From NCBI GenBank assembly GCA_902574995.1, contig CACGPP010000007.1, positions 1 through 61,241 on the forward strand: a stretch of DNA of 61,241 nt, read 5' to 3'. The stretch's first letter is position 1, and every line of letters starts with the position of its first letter. Under the pieces are notes generated by a model. It saw only the letters and a list, made by a program, of their open reading frames with translations. It made no database searches and was not told the origin of the DNA. The translations under genes and the position numbers were made by a program. The DNA comes from an uncultured Alphaproteobacteria bacterium. GTDB lineage: Bacteria; Pseudomonadota; Alphaproteobacteria; HIMB59. Shown here one piece after another: positions 1 to 8,543 of the stretch.

Positions 1-3000
1 ACGATATTAATGAATACACACTTACAACTGGGTTTGATGTATCAACAGCCTCCTTTGTAGATAGTTTTGATGTGTCTTCTCAAGACACTGCCCCTAACGG
101 ACTAACATTTAATAGCGATGGAACAAAAATGTATGTTGTTGGAAATCAAGGAAATGACATTAACGAGTATGATCTGACATTAGGATTTGATGTTTCCACT
201 GCTTCTTTTGTTGGGGCTTTAGATGTGAGCTCACAAGATAGTGCCCCGAAGGCTATAAGCTTTAGCCATGATGGTACTAAATTATTTGTTTTAGGGACGA
301 CGAACAAATCAGTATTTGAGTACACATTAACAACACCTTTTAGTTTAATTAATGTTGACGCCGAGCATTCAGGTGATGTCATTGATACAAGCAATACAAG
401 TTCTTATGACACTGACGTTGATGTAGAGACTTTAACAGTAACAGCTGTGAGAACAGGAAGTTCTGAGGGATCGGGTACTGCTGGTACTGTCGGCTCTGCT
501 CTAACTGGGACTTATGGTCAGCTAACTCTGAATGCTAATGGTTCTTACACTTATGTTGCAAATCAATCTGCTGCAGATGACCTAGATGCAGGCGACATCG
601 TTTATGATTACTTTAACTATACAGTTAGTGATGGTGATGCAACAGACATAGCGGTTATCACGATTACAGTAGTTGGTGTGAACGATACTCCAGCCGCTGT
701 AGACGACACAGATAGTGTCAACGAGGACGCGACAGTTACCAAAACAGGTTCGCAAGATGACGCTCTTTACGATGACACCGACGCGGATGACTCAGACTCT
801 TTGACAGTCACAGCAATCGCACCTAGTGGTGGCTCTACATCCACAGTCTCTGAGGGCAGCACTTATGCAAGTGGGGGTACAACAGTAACAGGAACTTACG
901 GTACTTTGACTATCGGTGCTGATGGTTCTTATACATACACTGCTGATCAAGCAGCTGCCGATGACTTAGACTTAAATGATACAGCAACAGATGTTTTCAC
1001 TTACACAGTATCTGACGGAGCAAATACTACTACTGCAACTATTACGATCACTGTTACGGGTATTAATGATGACCCAGTTGCTCAAAACGATGTGGGTGTG
1101 ATTTTAGAGGATAGCACTCTAACTGTCGCAAATAGCGCAAATGCTAATGTTTCAGGCTCTTATGACGCCACTGGAGAACACTCAGGTGATGTAATAGACA
1201 CCAGTTCAAGTTCCCATACAGATAGTGATCCTGATGACTCTGCTACTTTAACTGTTACTCAAATTAAAAAAGATGGGGGGTCTAACTCTGCAGTCTCCTC
1301 TGGTAGCTCTTATAATAGTAGTGGAACTTCTGTTACGGGCACTTATGGTACACTAACAATCGGTGCAGATGGCTCTTACTCCTATGCAGCCGATCAATCT
1401 GCAGCTGATGATTTGGATAAAGATGATCAAGTCACTGATGTTTTCACTTACACTCTTTCAGATGGTACAGAGACCACGACAGCAAATATTACAATTACCG
1501 TAATTGGTATTAATGATACTCCAACTGCAGTAAATGACACTGACAGTGTGACTGAAGATGAAAGAGTCACTAAGACGGCAGTTCAAGATGATGTGTTAAA
1601 GGATGACTCTGATGTAGATGACTCTGCAGTTTTAACTGTCTCCAATATTTCTCATACTAATGGCAATAGCGGAACGGTTTCCTCTTCAACAACTCATCTC
1701 ACGGGTACAACTATTGTAGGTACTTACGGTACTCTTACTATTGGATCCAACGGTTCTTATACTTATATAGCTGACCAAGATGCAGCTGATAGTATTGCAA
1801 GTGGCTCTAGTGAAACTGATGTGTTTACATACACAGTGACTGATGAAAATGGTGCCACAGCGACTGCTACATTGACAATTACAGTTAATGGAGCAGATAA
1901 TAATGTTGTTGGTGTGAATGATACGGGCGCAGTTGATGCCGGAAGCACGCTTTCTGTGACACCTGACAGTGCGGGTTTACTCTCAAATGATACAGATAAC
2001 GGTGTAGCCGCTCTTACTGTAGGTGAGGCATCCGTAACTGAGATACGAACAGGAAGAGAAAATAGAAGTGGTACGAGCGGTACTGTTGGAACTGAACTTA
2101 CAGGGACATATGGTGTCTTAACATTGAACTCAGATGGAACCTATACCTACGTGGCAAATACTGATGCAGCCAAAGCAATAGCCCCTGGTGACACAGAAAA
2201 GGATTATTTTACATACACACTGAGTGACGGAACAAGTACCGATACAGCACAACTTACAATTACAGTCACAGGACTCAACGACCCTCCAACTTCCACGCCC
2301 CCTCCTACAATTTATGCTGTTGAAAACCAAACTATTAAAACTCAGACAAAAATCTTTTTTGATGATCCGGACCCAAAGAACAATACTTATGGACAGCTTA
2401 CATACTCTGTTTCTGGCTTGCCATCTGGTCTGACAATAAATGACAACGGAAGGCTCAACGGAAAGCTAAAAGAGGGCACTTATACTTTCACTGTTACAGC
2501 AACAGATGGAGGTGGTCTCTCAACTTCCCAAACTTTTACCATTGTTGTGGGTAAGAAGACAGGGGGGCCTGGCGAGCCACCACCACCACCTATTGTTGTT
2601 AACAAAAAGACTTTAGAGTCGGCAATTGCAAATAAAATTGTTACTTTTGAAACACCTCAAACAGATAATCGAGTTCCTGATTTGGAAGTTAGAAGTTCTC
2701 TCGCATCAATAGTAAAGGAGTACTCATTTAATGGCGGAATGAAAGTGATTGATGTTGCAGTTGAGGATTTAAATATTGATCAAAGTGGCAGACCGGGAAT
2801 TAATGAAAATACAATTTTAGGTTTTGCTATTGGAGATGACTATAGATTAAATGTAAAACAATACACAGGCACATTAGAGGACGGATCTAAACTTCCCAAC
2901 TGGATACGTGTTGATCCAGCTACAGGTCAGACAATAGTTCAATTCCCAGAGAATGTTTACTCTGTTGATGTCAAAGTTATTGCAATTGATAACGACAACA

Positions 3001-3425
3001 CGACAAGAGAAATCAATGTGACTTTAGATAAAAGCTCTGTTAGCCGAGACATTGCATTAAAAAGAGACTTAGAACCTTTTATTGACCGAAGTGCCGCTTT
3101 GAAAACAGAAGTGACTGTAGATGAAAAAGGCCAAATAATATTGGAGTCAAATGATGAGTCTAGAGATGATGTGCTTAATCCAAATGACTCAAGCAATGAT
3201 GATAATCAAATAGAGGACCCAAATAACCAATCCAACCTAGATAATGCTCCTGTTATACCCGAAATTATTGATGAAACGCCTGCTCAAGACAATCTAGCTT
3301 TAGATAACCAAAACCCTGAACTAGAGGAAAAAGTTGTAAAGTTTGCTTCTCTTCAAGATCAAATCGATTTAGAATTTGATGAACATGAAAACTATGGTGA
3401 TAAAATCCTTAAAGTATCTGGTTAA
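1..3425 (+). CDS. Giant VCBS/cadherin-like repeat surface protein, 3' part (5' end outside window)
   Basis: The frame is open from base 3, so the gene starts before the window and 1140 residues are visible. Bases 3-350 encode ~50-residue repeats of the FDVSTASF...DVSSQD...FNSDGTKMYVVG type, which look like beta-propeller blades. Five VCBS-type modules follow (roughly 360-715, 716-1085, 1086-1535, 1536-1925, 1926-2290), each with a GTYGTLTIGADGSYTY-like core and ending in GxNDxP. A cadherin/dystroglycan-like domain lies at 2296-2552, then a Pro-rich hinge (GEPPPPP), a further beta-rich region and an Asp/Asn/Glu-rich tail (3130-3425). VCBS and cadherin-like repeats are typical of very large secreted or surface adhesins and bind calcium through Asp-rich loops. 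The stop overlaps the next gene by 47 bases, which suggests translational coupling with the HlyD/M50 genes. An adhesin or structural surface role is inferred; no substrate can be named. Confidence 0.85.
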   Translation, partial: DINEYTLTTGFDVSTASFVDSFDVSSQDTAPNGLTFNSDGTKMYVVGNQGNDINEYDLTLGFDVSTASFVGALDVSSQDSAPKAISFSHDGTKLFVLGTTNKSVFEYTLTTPFSLINVDAEHSGDVIDTSNTSSYDTDVDVETLTVTAVRTGSSEGSGTAGTVGSALTGTYGQLTLNANGSYTYVANQSAADDLDAGDIVYDYFNYTVSDGDATDIAVITITVVGVNDTPAAVDDTDSVNEDATVTKTGSQDDALYDDTDADDSDSLTVTAIAPSGGSTSTVSEGSTYASGGTTVTGTYGTLTIGADGSYTYTADQAAADDLDLNDTATDVFTYTVSDGANTTTATITITVTGINDDPVAQNDVGVILEDSTLTVANSANANVSGSYDATGEHSGDVIDTSSSSHTDSDPDDSATLTVTQIKKDGGSNSAVSSGSSYNSSGTSVTGTYGTLTIGADGSYSYAADQSAADDLDKDDQVTDVFTYTLSDGTETTTANITITVIGINDTPTAVNDTDSVTEDERVTKTAVQDDVLKDDSDVDDSAVLTVSNISHTNGNSGTVSSSTTHLTGTTIVGTYGTLTIGSNGSYTYIADQDAADSIASGSSETDVFTYTVTDENGATATATLTITVNGADNNVVGVNDTGAVDAGSTLSVTPDSAGLLSNDTDNGVAALTVGEASVTEIRTGRENRSGTSGTVGTELTGTYGVLTLNSDGTYTYVANTDAAKAIAPGDTEKDYFTYTLSDGTSTDTAQLTITVTGLNDPPTSTPPPTIYAVENQTIKTQTKIFFDDPDPKNNTYGQLTYSVSGLPSGLTINDNGRLNGKLKEGTYTFTVTATDGGGLSTSQTFTIVVGKKTGGPGEPPPPPIVVNKKTLESAIANKIVTFETPQTDNRVPDLEVRSSLASIVKEYSFNGGMKVIDVAVEDLNIDQSGRPGINENTILGFAIGDDYRLNVKQYTGTLEDGSKLPNWIRVDPATGQTIVQFPENVYSVDVKVIAIDNDNTTREINVTLDKSSVSRDIALKRDLEPFIDRSAALKTEVTVDEKGQIILESNDESRDDVLNPNDSSNDDNQIEDPNNQSNLDNAPVIPEIIDETPAQDNLALDNQNPELEEKVVKFASLQDQIDLEFDEHENYGDKILKVSG

Positions 3426-4122
3426 GACAGTTGTCTTAATTGTTTTGATGCTCTCTTATGCTAACGCTGAAGTAAGAGAGTCAAGAGCATTAGTTGTAGC
3501 CTCGCAAGAAGCTATTCTTTCTAGTGAACTTGCTGCCCGAATAGAAAACATTGCTGTAAAAGAAATGCAAAGATTCAAAAAAGGGGATTTATTAATTCAG
3601 TTTGATTGTAGTTTATATGAAGCCCAAAAGGATGTAGTTAGCGCAAACGCTAATAGTGCTTTAATAAAACTTAAAAGCGATGAACAAATGCTACAAATGA
3701 GATCAATCGGTAAATATGAATTAGAATTATCAATATCAGAATATGAAAAAGCAAAATCAGAACTACGTATCGCTGAATTAAATGTTGAGAGATGTCAAAT
3801 CAAAGCACCTTTTGACGGAGCAGTAGAAGAAGTTGTGGTTAACACATTTGAAACAATCCAGCCTCAAGTAGAATTAATGAAAATCATCCAAACAGAAGTT
3901 TTAGAATTAGAAATGGTTGTATCAAGCGAATGGATTTCTTGGTTAAAAATAGGACATCCCATTAAAGTTTATATTGATGAAATTCAAAAAGAATTTAACG
4001 CCACAATTAGTGGTATCGGTGCAAATGTAGATGCAGTTAGTCAAACTATTCAACTCAAAGGTACCATCACTGACACCAGCCCTGCCCTTCTCCCAGGAAT
4101 GAGTGGTCGCGTTGTATTTTGA
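3379..4122 (+). CDS. HlyD/RND-type periplasmic adaptor protein
   Basis: The N-terminus has a short basic stretch, a hydrophobic core (TVVLIVLMLSYANA) and a likely cleavage site after ANA, so the protein is exported or anchored by its signal. A lipoyl/barrel-sandwich half motif (IENIAVKEMQRFKKGDLL), a short helical hairpin and the second half motif (CQIKAPFDGAVEEV) follow, then a beta-barrel part ending in LPGMSGRVVF. This is the layout of membrane-fusion/HlyD adaptors, though at about 247 residues it is short. Start choice: TTG 3376, ATG 3379, ATG 3385 and ATG 3394 are all in frame and none has a clear Shine-Dalgarno site; ATG 3394 would also leave a good signal peptide. It overlaps the giant repeat gene upstream and shares TTGA with the next gene, so these genes form one translationally coupled operon. 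Confidence 0.85.
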   Translation: MNMKTMVIKSLKYLVKTVVLIVLMLSYANAEVRESRALVVASQEAILSSELAARIENIAVKEMQRFKKGDLLIQFDCSLYEAQKDVVSANANSALIKLKSDEQMLQMRSIGKYELELSISEYEKAKSELRIAELNVERCQIKAPFDGAVEEVVVNTFETIQPQVELMKIIQTEVLELEMVVSSEWISWLKIGHPIKVYIDEIQKEFNATISGIGANVDAVSQTIQLKGTITDTSPALLPGMSGRVVF

Positions 4123-5453
4123 GCGAAGATCAATTAAATCGATTATCTAGAATCTTCTCATTTGAGAAAAAGTTACGTGACGCTCAATCTTTTGTTGAAA
4201 TAAGGTACACAGTTACCAATGAGCTTAGAAGTATCGCCCCATTTATGTATGCTTTTTTTGGATCTTGGACAAAACCAAATAGTTTTAAAATTGAGGCAAT
4301 CTCAGATATTGCAGTAGTTGAACAAACATCTGCCACTACCACACTCGCCCAAAAAATCATTCGACAAAAATTACAAGAGGGTTCTCCAGAGACCCATTCT
4401 TTTTCTTTAAGTAAAGACGCTTTAGTTCCTGCTAAAGGGGAAAGCCCTCTACCCGATCAATTTTTATGGGTTCCATGCTTTTCAACACAAAAAGGACCAC
4501 AGGCTGTTTTATTATTAGTAAGAGACGAGAGCTGGACGGAACAAGAAATTGAATATATCCGACATTTAAGTAATTCCGTTGGACATGCAATGGGATCACT
4601 CAAAGAGAATAACTTTTTTGAAAGTGCCGCTAAATTAATTCGAAGGACATGGTTTCAATTTTTTGTTGTAGCTGGAATAGTTGCAAGCATGTTTTATCCT
4701 GTGTCTATGTCAACAATTGGCCAAGCTGAAATAGCTCCAAAAGAACCAAATATAATTAATGCACCAATAGATGGAGTTATTAAAGAGGTGTATGTTCAAA
4801 ATAATGATGAAGTGAATTTAGAAACCCCATTATTAGAATTTGAAAAAACTCAACTACAAAACGACTATGATCTAGCCTTTCAAGAATTACAGGTAATCGA
4901 AACTGAGTTACTTCAAGCCAGACAATCTTCGTTCCAAAGTAAAGAGGATAAGGCTTTGGTGAGCCAGCTCGAAAGTAAAACAAAATTAGCACAAGAAACC
5001 CTCAATTATCAAAAAATACTATTAGATAGGTCAACTATTTACTCTCCTGCTGAGGGCGTTGCCGTTTTACAAGATAAATCGTTGCTTATCGGCAAACCCT
5101 ACAACATTGGTGAAAACATTATGGTTGTTGCTAACCCCTCATTAGTGGAAGTTAATATCTTCATGCCAGTAAAAGACTCCATTACAATTAAAAAAGATGC
5201 CAATATAAATGTTTTTTTGGACTCTGACCCTATGAATGTTATCAAGGCTAAAGTTACAAAATTTTCATATGAGCCTGAAATTGTAACTCAAAACCTTCTT
5301 GCTTACCGTGTCACCGCAGAGCTAATTGATAACGATGCTCCTCCTAGAATAGGGCTTAGAGGTACTGCAAAGATTTTTGGTGAGGAAGTAAAATTATTTT
5401 TCTTCTTATTTCGAAAGCCTATTATTTTTGTCAGACAGACACTTGGCTTATAA
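4119..5453 (+). CDS. GAF-like domain / TM / HlyD-like adaptor fusion protein
   Basis: Residues about 10-165 are soluble and resemble a GAF fold (RYTVTNELRSIAPFMYAFFG... ending in an ISNSVGHAM-like helix). One membrane helix lies near 177-197. After it come a lipoyl/barrel-sandwich motif (NIINAPIDGVIKEVYVQNND), a coiled-coil hairpin (245-290), the returning half motif (STIYSPAEGVAVL) and a beta-barrel to the C-terminus. The predicted topology puts the GAF part in the cytoplasm and the adaptor part in the periplasm. The start is TTG, overlapping the upstream stop as TTGA; the first downstream ATG would cut into the GAF part, so TTG is preferred. The next gene begins directly after the stop. A cytoplasmic sensing or docking role for the GAF part is inference. 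Confidence 0.8.
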   Translation: MSEDQLNRLSRIFSFEKKLRDAQSFVEIRYTVTNELRSIAPFMYAFFGSWTKPNSFKIEAISDIAVVEQTSATTTLAQKIIRQKLQEGSPETHSFSLSKDALVPAKGESPLPDQFLWVPCFSTQKGPQAVLLLVRDESWTEQEIEYIRHLSNSVGHAMGSLKENNFFESAAKLIRRTWFQFFVVAGIVASMFYPVSMSTIGQAEIAPKEPNIINAPIDGVIKEVYVQNNDEVNLETPLLEFEKTQLQNDYDLAFQELQVIETELLQARQSSFQSKEDKALVSQLESKTKLAQETLNYQKILLDRSTIYSPAEGVAVLQDKSLLIGKPYNIGENIMVVANPSLVEVNIFMPVKDSITIKKDANINVFLDSDPMNVIKAKVTKFSYEPEIVTQNLLAYRVTAELIDNDAPPRIGLRGTAKIFGEEVKLFFFLFRKPIIFVRQTLGL

Positions 5454-7556
5454 ATGATTACGCCGTCAATACGTCAAAACTTACAACTTCTTCAAGGCAC
5501 ACCTATGGAAGATGGGTCACCATCGTGGCTACTCTACGATAATTTAAGAAATAAATATTTTACATTAGGTGTAAATGCCTTTCGTATGCTCAAACATTGG
5601 ATTGCAGGTGTGGATACAAAGCAATTTATTGAACAAGCACAACAAAAAGGTTTGGATATCGAAGAGGATCAGCTAAATGATTTTATCAATTTTCTAAAAA
5701 CTAATAGTTTGATTTCTCATAATAGTTCAGAAGATGTACAGATTTTATTGCATCAACATAATGCGCAAAAAAAACATTGGTTTATGAATTTAATACATAA
5801 CTATCTATTCTTTAAAATTCCCTTAATTAAACCTGACCCTTTTTTAGATAAAACATTACACATCGCAAAATTTTTTGGCCAAAGATTTTTAAGACTATTG
5901 ATCTACATTATAGGTGTTATGGGCATTTATTTTGTCATCCAGCAATGGGATGAGTTCTTAACAACATTTTTATTTTTTTTTAATTGGAATGGTTTGTTGT
6001 TTTACGCTTTTGCTTTGGTTGGTGTGAAAGCAATTCATGAATTAGGACACGCGTACACTGCAAAAAATTTTGGCTGCAATGTCAATTCCATGGGAATTGC
6101 TTTTCTTGTTTTTTTTCCTTTTTTGTATACAGATAACACCAATGCGTGGAGGCTAAGAGACCACAAAAAAAGACTCTCTATAAACTTTGCAGGCATTTCC
6201 ACAGAACTACATCTTGCTTTACTTGCTACCTTTATATGGGGGATTACAGACCAAGGAATGTTGAAAAGTATAGCATTTTTTGTTGCAACAACTGGTTGGA
6301 TCTCCTCTTTGCTTATCAATATAAGCCCTTTTATGCGATTTGATGGTTACTACGTATTTGCAGATTATTTAAAAGTTGAAAATTTACAACCTCGAGCCTT
6401 TGCACTTGCAAAATGGAAACTTCGTCAATGGATCTTTGGGTTCAAACACAAACCCCCTGAGCAAATCAACATTCAAAAACAAAACTTGATCATTGCTTAT
6501 GCTTGGGCCACTTGGATATACCGTTTCTTTTTATTTTTAGGGATAGCCTTATTAGTTTATTACTTTGCATTTAAACTTTTAGGTATCTTCCTATTTGTAG
6601 TTGAGATTGTTTGGTTTATATTACTACCTATTTTTAGAGAAATGCGTGAATGGTGGAGATTACGTTCTAATATTTATCTCTCCTTACAATTCGTAAGGTC
6701 GATTCTTGTACTAGGCGCTTTGGCATTTATTATATTTTATCCTTGGAAGTCTTCTCAAAAAACTCCTGCAATATATCAATCTGAAAAATTTATAGAAATC
6801 TTTCCACCAATTAATTCACAAGTCAAAGATGTTTATGTAAAAGAAAAACAAATTGTTAAGGAAGATCAAAGATTAATTAATTTAGACTCACCTGCATTAA
6901 ACTCTGAAATAAAAATAGCTGTTGCAGAATTAGAATTGATAGAAATAAAAATAAACAATGCTTTAGACACAGATAGCAATAGGTCTGATTTACTACTTTT
7001 AAAAAGTGAAAGAAATAAATTTGAAACTCAAATTAATAATTTAAATAAAATTAAATCTTCTCTAGAAATTGTAGCCCCCTTTGATGGCGAGGTTACTAAT
7101 TTGAGTAATTTAAAAAAACAACAATGGCTAAATGAAGATACAGCAATACTTAAATTAGTAGATAAAAATAATTACCAAGTAATTGCCTTTGTATCCGAAA
7201 AAAATATTTCTTCTTTGGATACCAACAAAGAAATTTGGTTCACTCCTTCTTCTACATTACAAGATAGTATCGCTGCCTACATTAATTCAATTAGTAAATC
7301 ACCGATTAATAATTTTGATATGTACCCTATGGTTACCTCAATATTTGACGGTCCGATTGCTGCTAGTGAAAATCCTTCAGGGGGTATTCGATCTGAACAA
7401 GCATACTATAAAGTTACACTAGACTTAGAGGATAATACCTCAACCATGGACAATAAAATGCTTGGTTTTGTGAACATGGGAATTGAGTCAAGAAGCTACT
7501 TCAAACGCTTTATTGACTTTTCATCAGCCACTTTAATAAGAGAGCTAAATTTCTAA
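5454..7556 (+). CDS. Polytopic M50 zinc metalloprotease with PqqD/RRE-like N-terminus and C-terminal HlyD domain
   Basis: This 700-residue protein has three parts. Residues about 15-95 resemble PqqD-like domains (WLLYDNLRNKYFTLG, then an Ile/Leu-rich helical half). Residues about 135-430 hold several membrane helices with the zinc motif H195-E196-L197-G198-H199 and the second M50 motif SPFMRFDG, whose Asp297 is the expected third ligand. After a helix near 414-430 (FIIFYPW) a periplasmic HlyD-like part follows, with lipoyl half motifs IFPPINSQVKDVYV and IVAPFDGEVTNL around a coiled coil. M50 proteases cut within or next to the membrane, and the family called 'putative peptide zinc metalloprotease' (YydH-like) has this layout. 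ATG directly follows the upstream TAA. The M50 call is firm; the PqqD/RRE resemblance is by pattern only, and the substrate is unknown. Confidence 0.88.
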   Translation: MITPSIRQNLQLLQGTPMEDGSPSWLLYDNLRNKYFTLGVNAFRMLKHWIAGVDTKQFIEQAQQKGLDIEEDQLNDFINFLKTNSLISHNSSEDVQILLHQHNAQKKHWFMNLIHNYLFFKIPLIKPDPFLDKTLHIAKFFGQRFLRLLIYIIGVMGIYFVIQQWDEFLTTFLFFFNWNGLLFYAFALVGVKAIHELGHAYTAKNFGCNVNSMGIAFLVFFPFLYTDNTNAWRLRDHKKRLSINFAGISTELHLALLATFIWGITDQGMLKSIAFFVATTGWISSLLINISPFMRFDGYYVFADYLKVENLQPRAFALAKWKLRQWIFGFKHKPPEQINIQKQNLIIAYAWATWIYRFFLFLGIALLVYYFAFKLLGIFLFVVEIVWFILLPIFREMREWWRLRSNIYLSLQFVRSILVLGALAFIIFYPWKSSQKTPAIYQSEKFIEIFPPINSQVKDVYVKEKQIVKEDQRLINLDSPALNSEIKIAVAELELIEIKINNALDTDSNRSDLLLLKSERNKFETQINNLNKIKSSLEIVAPFDGEVTNLSNLKKQQWLNEDTAILKLVDKNNYQVIAFVSEKNISSLDTNKEIWFTPSSTLQDSIAAYINSISKSPINNFDMYPMVTSIFDGPIAASENPSGGIRSEQAYYKVTLDLEDNTSTMDNKMLGFVNMGIESRSYFKRFIDFSSATLIRELNF

Positions 7557-7561
7557 ATTAG

Positions 7562-7578
7562 TGGCTCATTTTGGGCCA
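7562..7578 (+). terminator. Weak hairpin after the HlyD/M50 operon
   Basis: TGGCTC (7562-7567) can pair with GGGCCA (7573-7578, one G-U pair) around a five-base loop, six bases after the protease stop codon. There is no T-tract behind it, so it may be a 3' stabilising hairpin or a weak terminator. Confidence 0.3.
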
Positions 7579-7622
7579 TAAATTACAAAAAAGCGTTTAA
7601 AATCAGTGTATTATTACTAATT

Positions 7623-8543
7623 ATGATTATTTTACATCAGTCTATGAAAGACCAGTTCCAAAAGGAAACTGGAAAAAAAATAAGCTCTCCGAGCTCATTT
7701 TTCAAATCTAAATGGCTAGAAGAACAAGAACAAAAGAAAACCTTTGATCACTTAAATAGCGCTGAGCTTAGTGACGTAATCAAAGAAAGACTATTTTTTA
7801 AAAGTTCTAAAGCAACTGATTATGATCGTTTCATAGAAATGCTTGATATTAAGAGATCAAGTGACTTCAAAATCTTTGCTAAGCTAACAACAATTATCAA
7901 GCCATATCAAAAATTAGAATTTCAAAAAATCTCTCAAGAGTTAGAGGCATTAGATTGTTTGTACTCAATTCAAAATAAAAAAGTGATGAATCATCAAATG
8001 ATTAAATCACTTACTCAAAGTTTAAAACAGATAGAAAAACATTGTCAGAAGATCAAAAAAGAGATTAGCCAATCTTTAAAAAAGAGCCGTCTTAAACATG
8101 GAATGAGTCCTAGTGAAATTATTTTAAAAGACGCAAGTGGTGCTGATATATCTTCTACAAGTATATTTGATGAATTTTCAATAATAGCAAAAGAATGCCA
8201 ATATCTTTCTGAAGCAAATAGTTCATTTGAAAATACCGAGCCTTCTTTGTTTCCAAGTTTAGAAATACAGGAAATACCTTTAGATTATTATATAGTGACA
8301 CTAAAAAACTTATTTCAATGCATTGATTTGGGTCAATTTAAAATTCAAGATCAACAATCTGAGTTAAAAACTTTTTGTTGGGAAGGTATATTACAAACTC
8401 CTTCAATATGTTTTACGCCTTATTCATCTTTTTTAAAGGCTTACAAAAGATGTAACGAAAAGAAAAATACTTTCTTTAGTTTGTCACAAGTAATCTCAAA
8501 AAATGACTTCTACGAAATAAGAGATAAGATTTTAAATTTCTAA
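7623..8543 (+). CDS. Hypothetical protein, 306 aa, downstream of the HlyD/M50 operon
   Basis: I do not recognise this protein. It has no signal peptide or membrane helix, is rich in Lys, Gln and Ser, and is mostly helical by composition. A long charged region (about residues 95-165, KIKKEISQSLKKSRLKHG) may form a coiled coil. The C-terminal third has more aromatic and Cys residues (DYYIVTLKNLFQCIDLG, FCWEGILQTPSICFTPYSSF) and looks like a compact domain. It lies 66 bases after the protease gene on the same strand and ends tail to tail with the MFS gene, so it may be the last member of the same unit, but nothing proves that. ATG 7647 is an alternative start; neither has a clear ribosome binding site. 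Confidence 0.65.
   Translation: MIILHQSMKDQFQKETGKKISSPSSFFKSKWLEEQEQKKTFDHLNSAELSDVIKERLFFKSSKATDYDRFIEMLDIKRSSDFKIFAKLTTIIKPYQKLEFQKISQELEALDCLYSIQNKKVMNHQMIKSLTQSLKQIEKHCQKIKKEISQSLKKSRLKHGMSPSEIILKDASGADISSTSIFDEFSIIAKECQYLSEANSSFENTEPSLFPSLEIQEIPLDYYIVTLKNLFQCIDLGQFKIQDQQSELKTFCWEGILQTPSICFTPYSSFLKAYKRCNEKKNTFFSLSQVISKNDFYEIRDKILNF

Noticed and set aside
360-2290. CRISPR-like or satellite array
   Set aside because: The repeats are ~300 bp coding modules in frame with a single protein.
1-8543. Genomic island carrying the HlyD/M50 operon
   Set aside because: No integrase, tRNA border or direct repeats were visible, and base composition outside the Gly/Thr/Asp-rich modules resembles the rest of the window.
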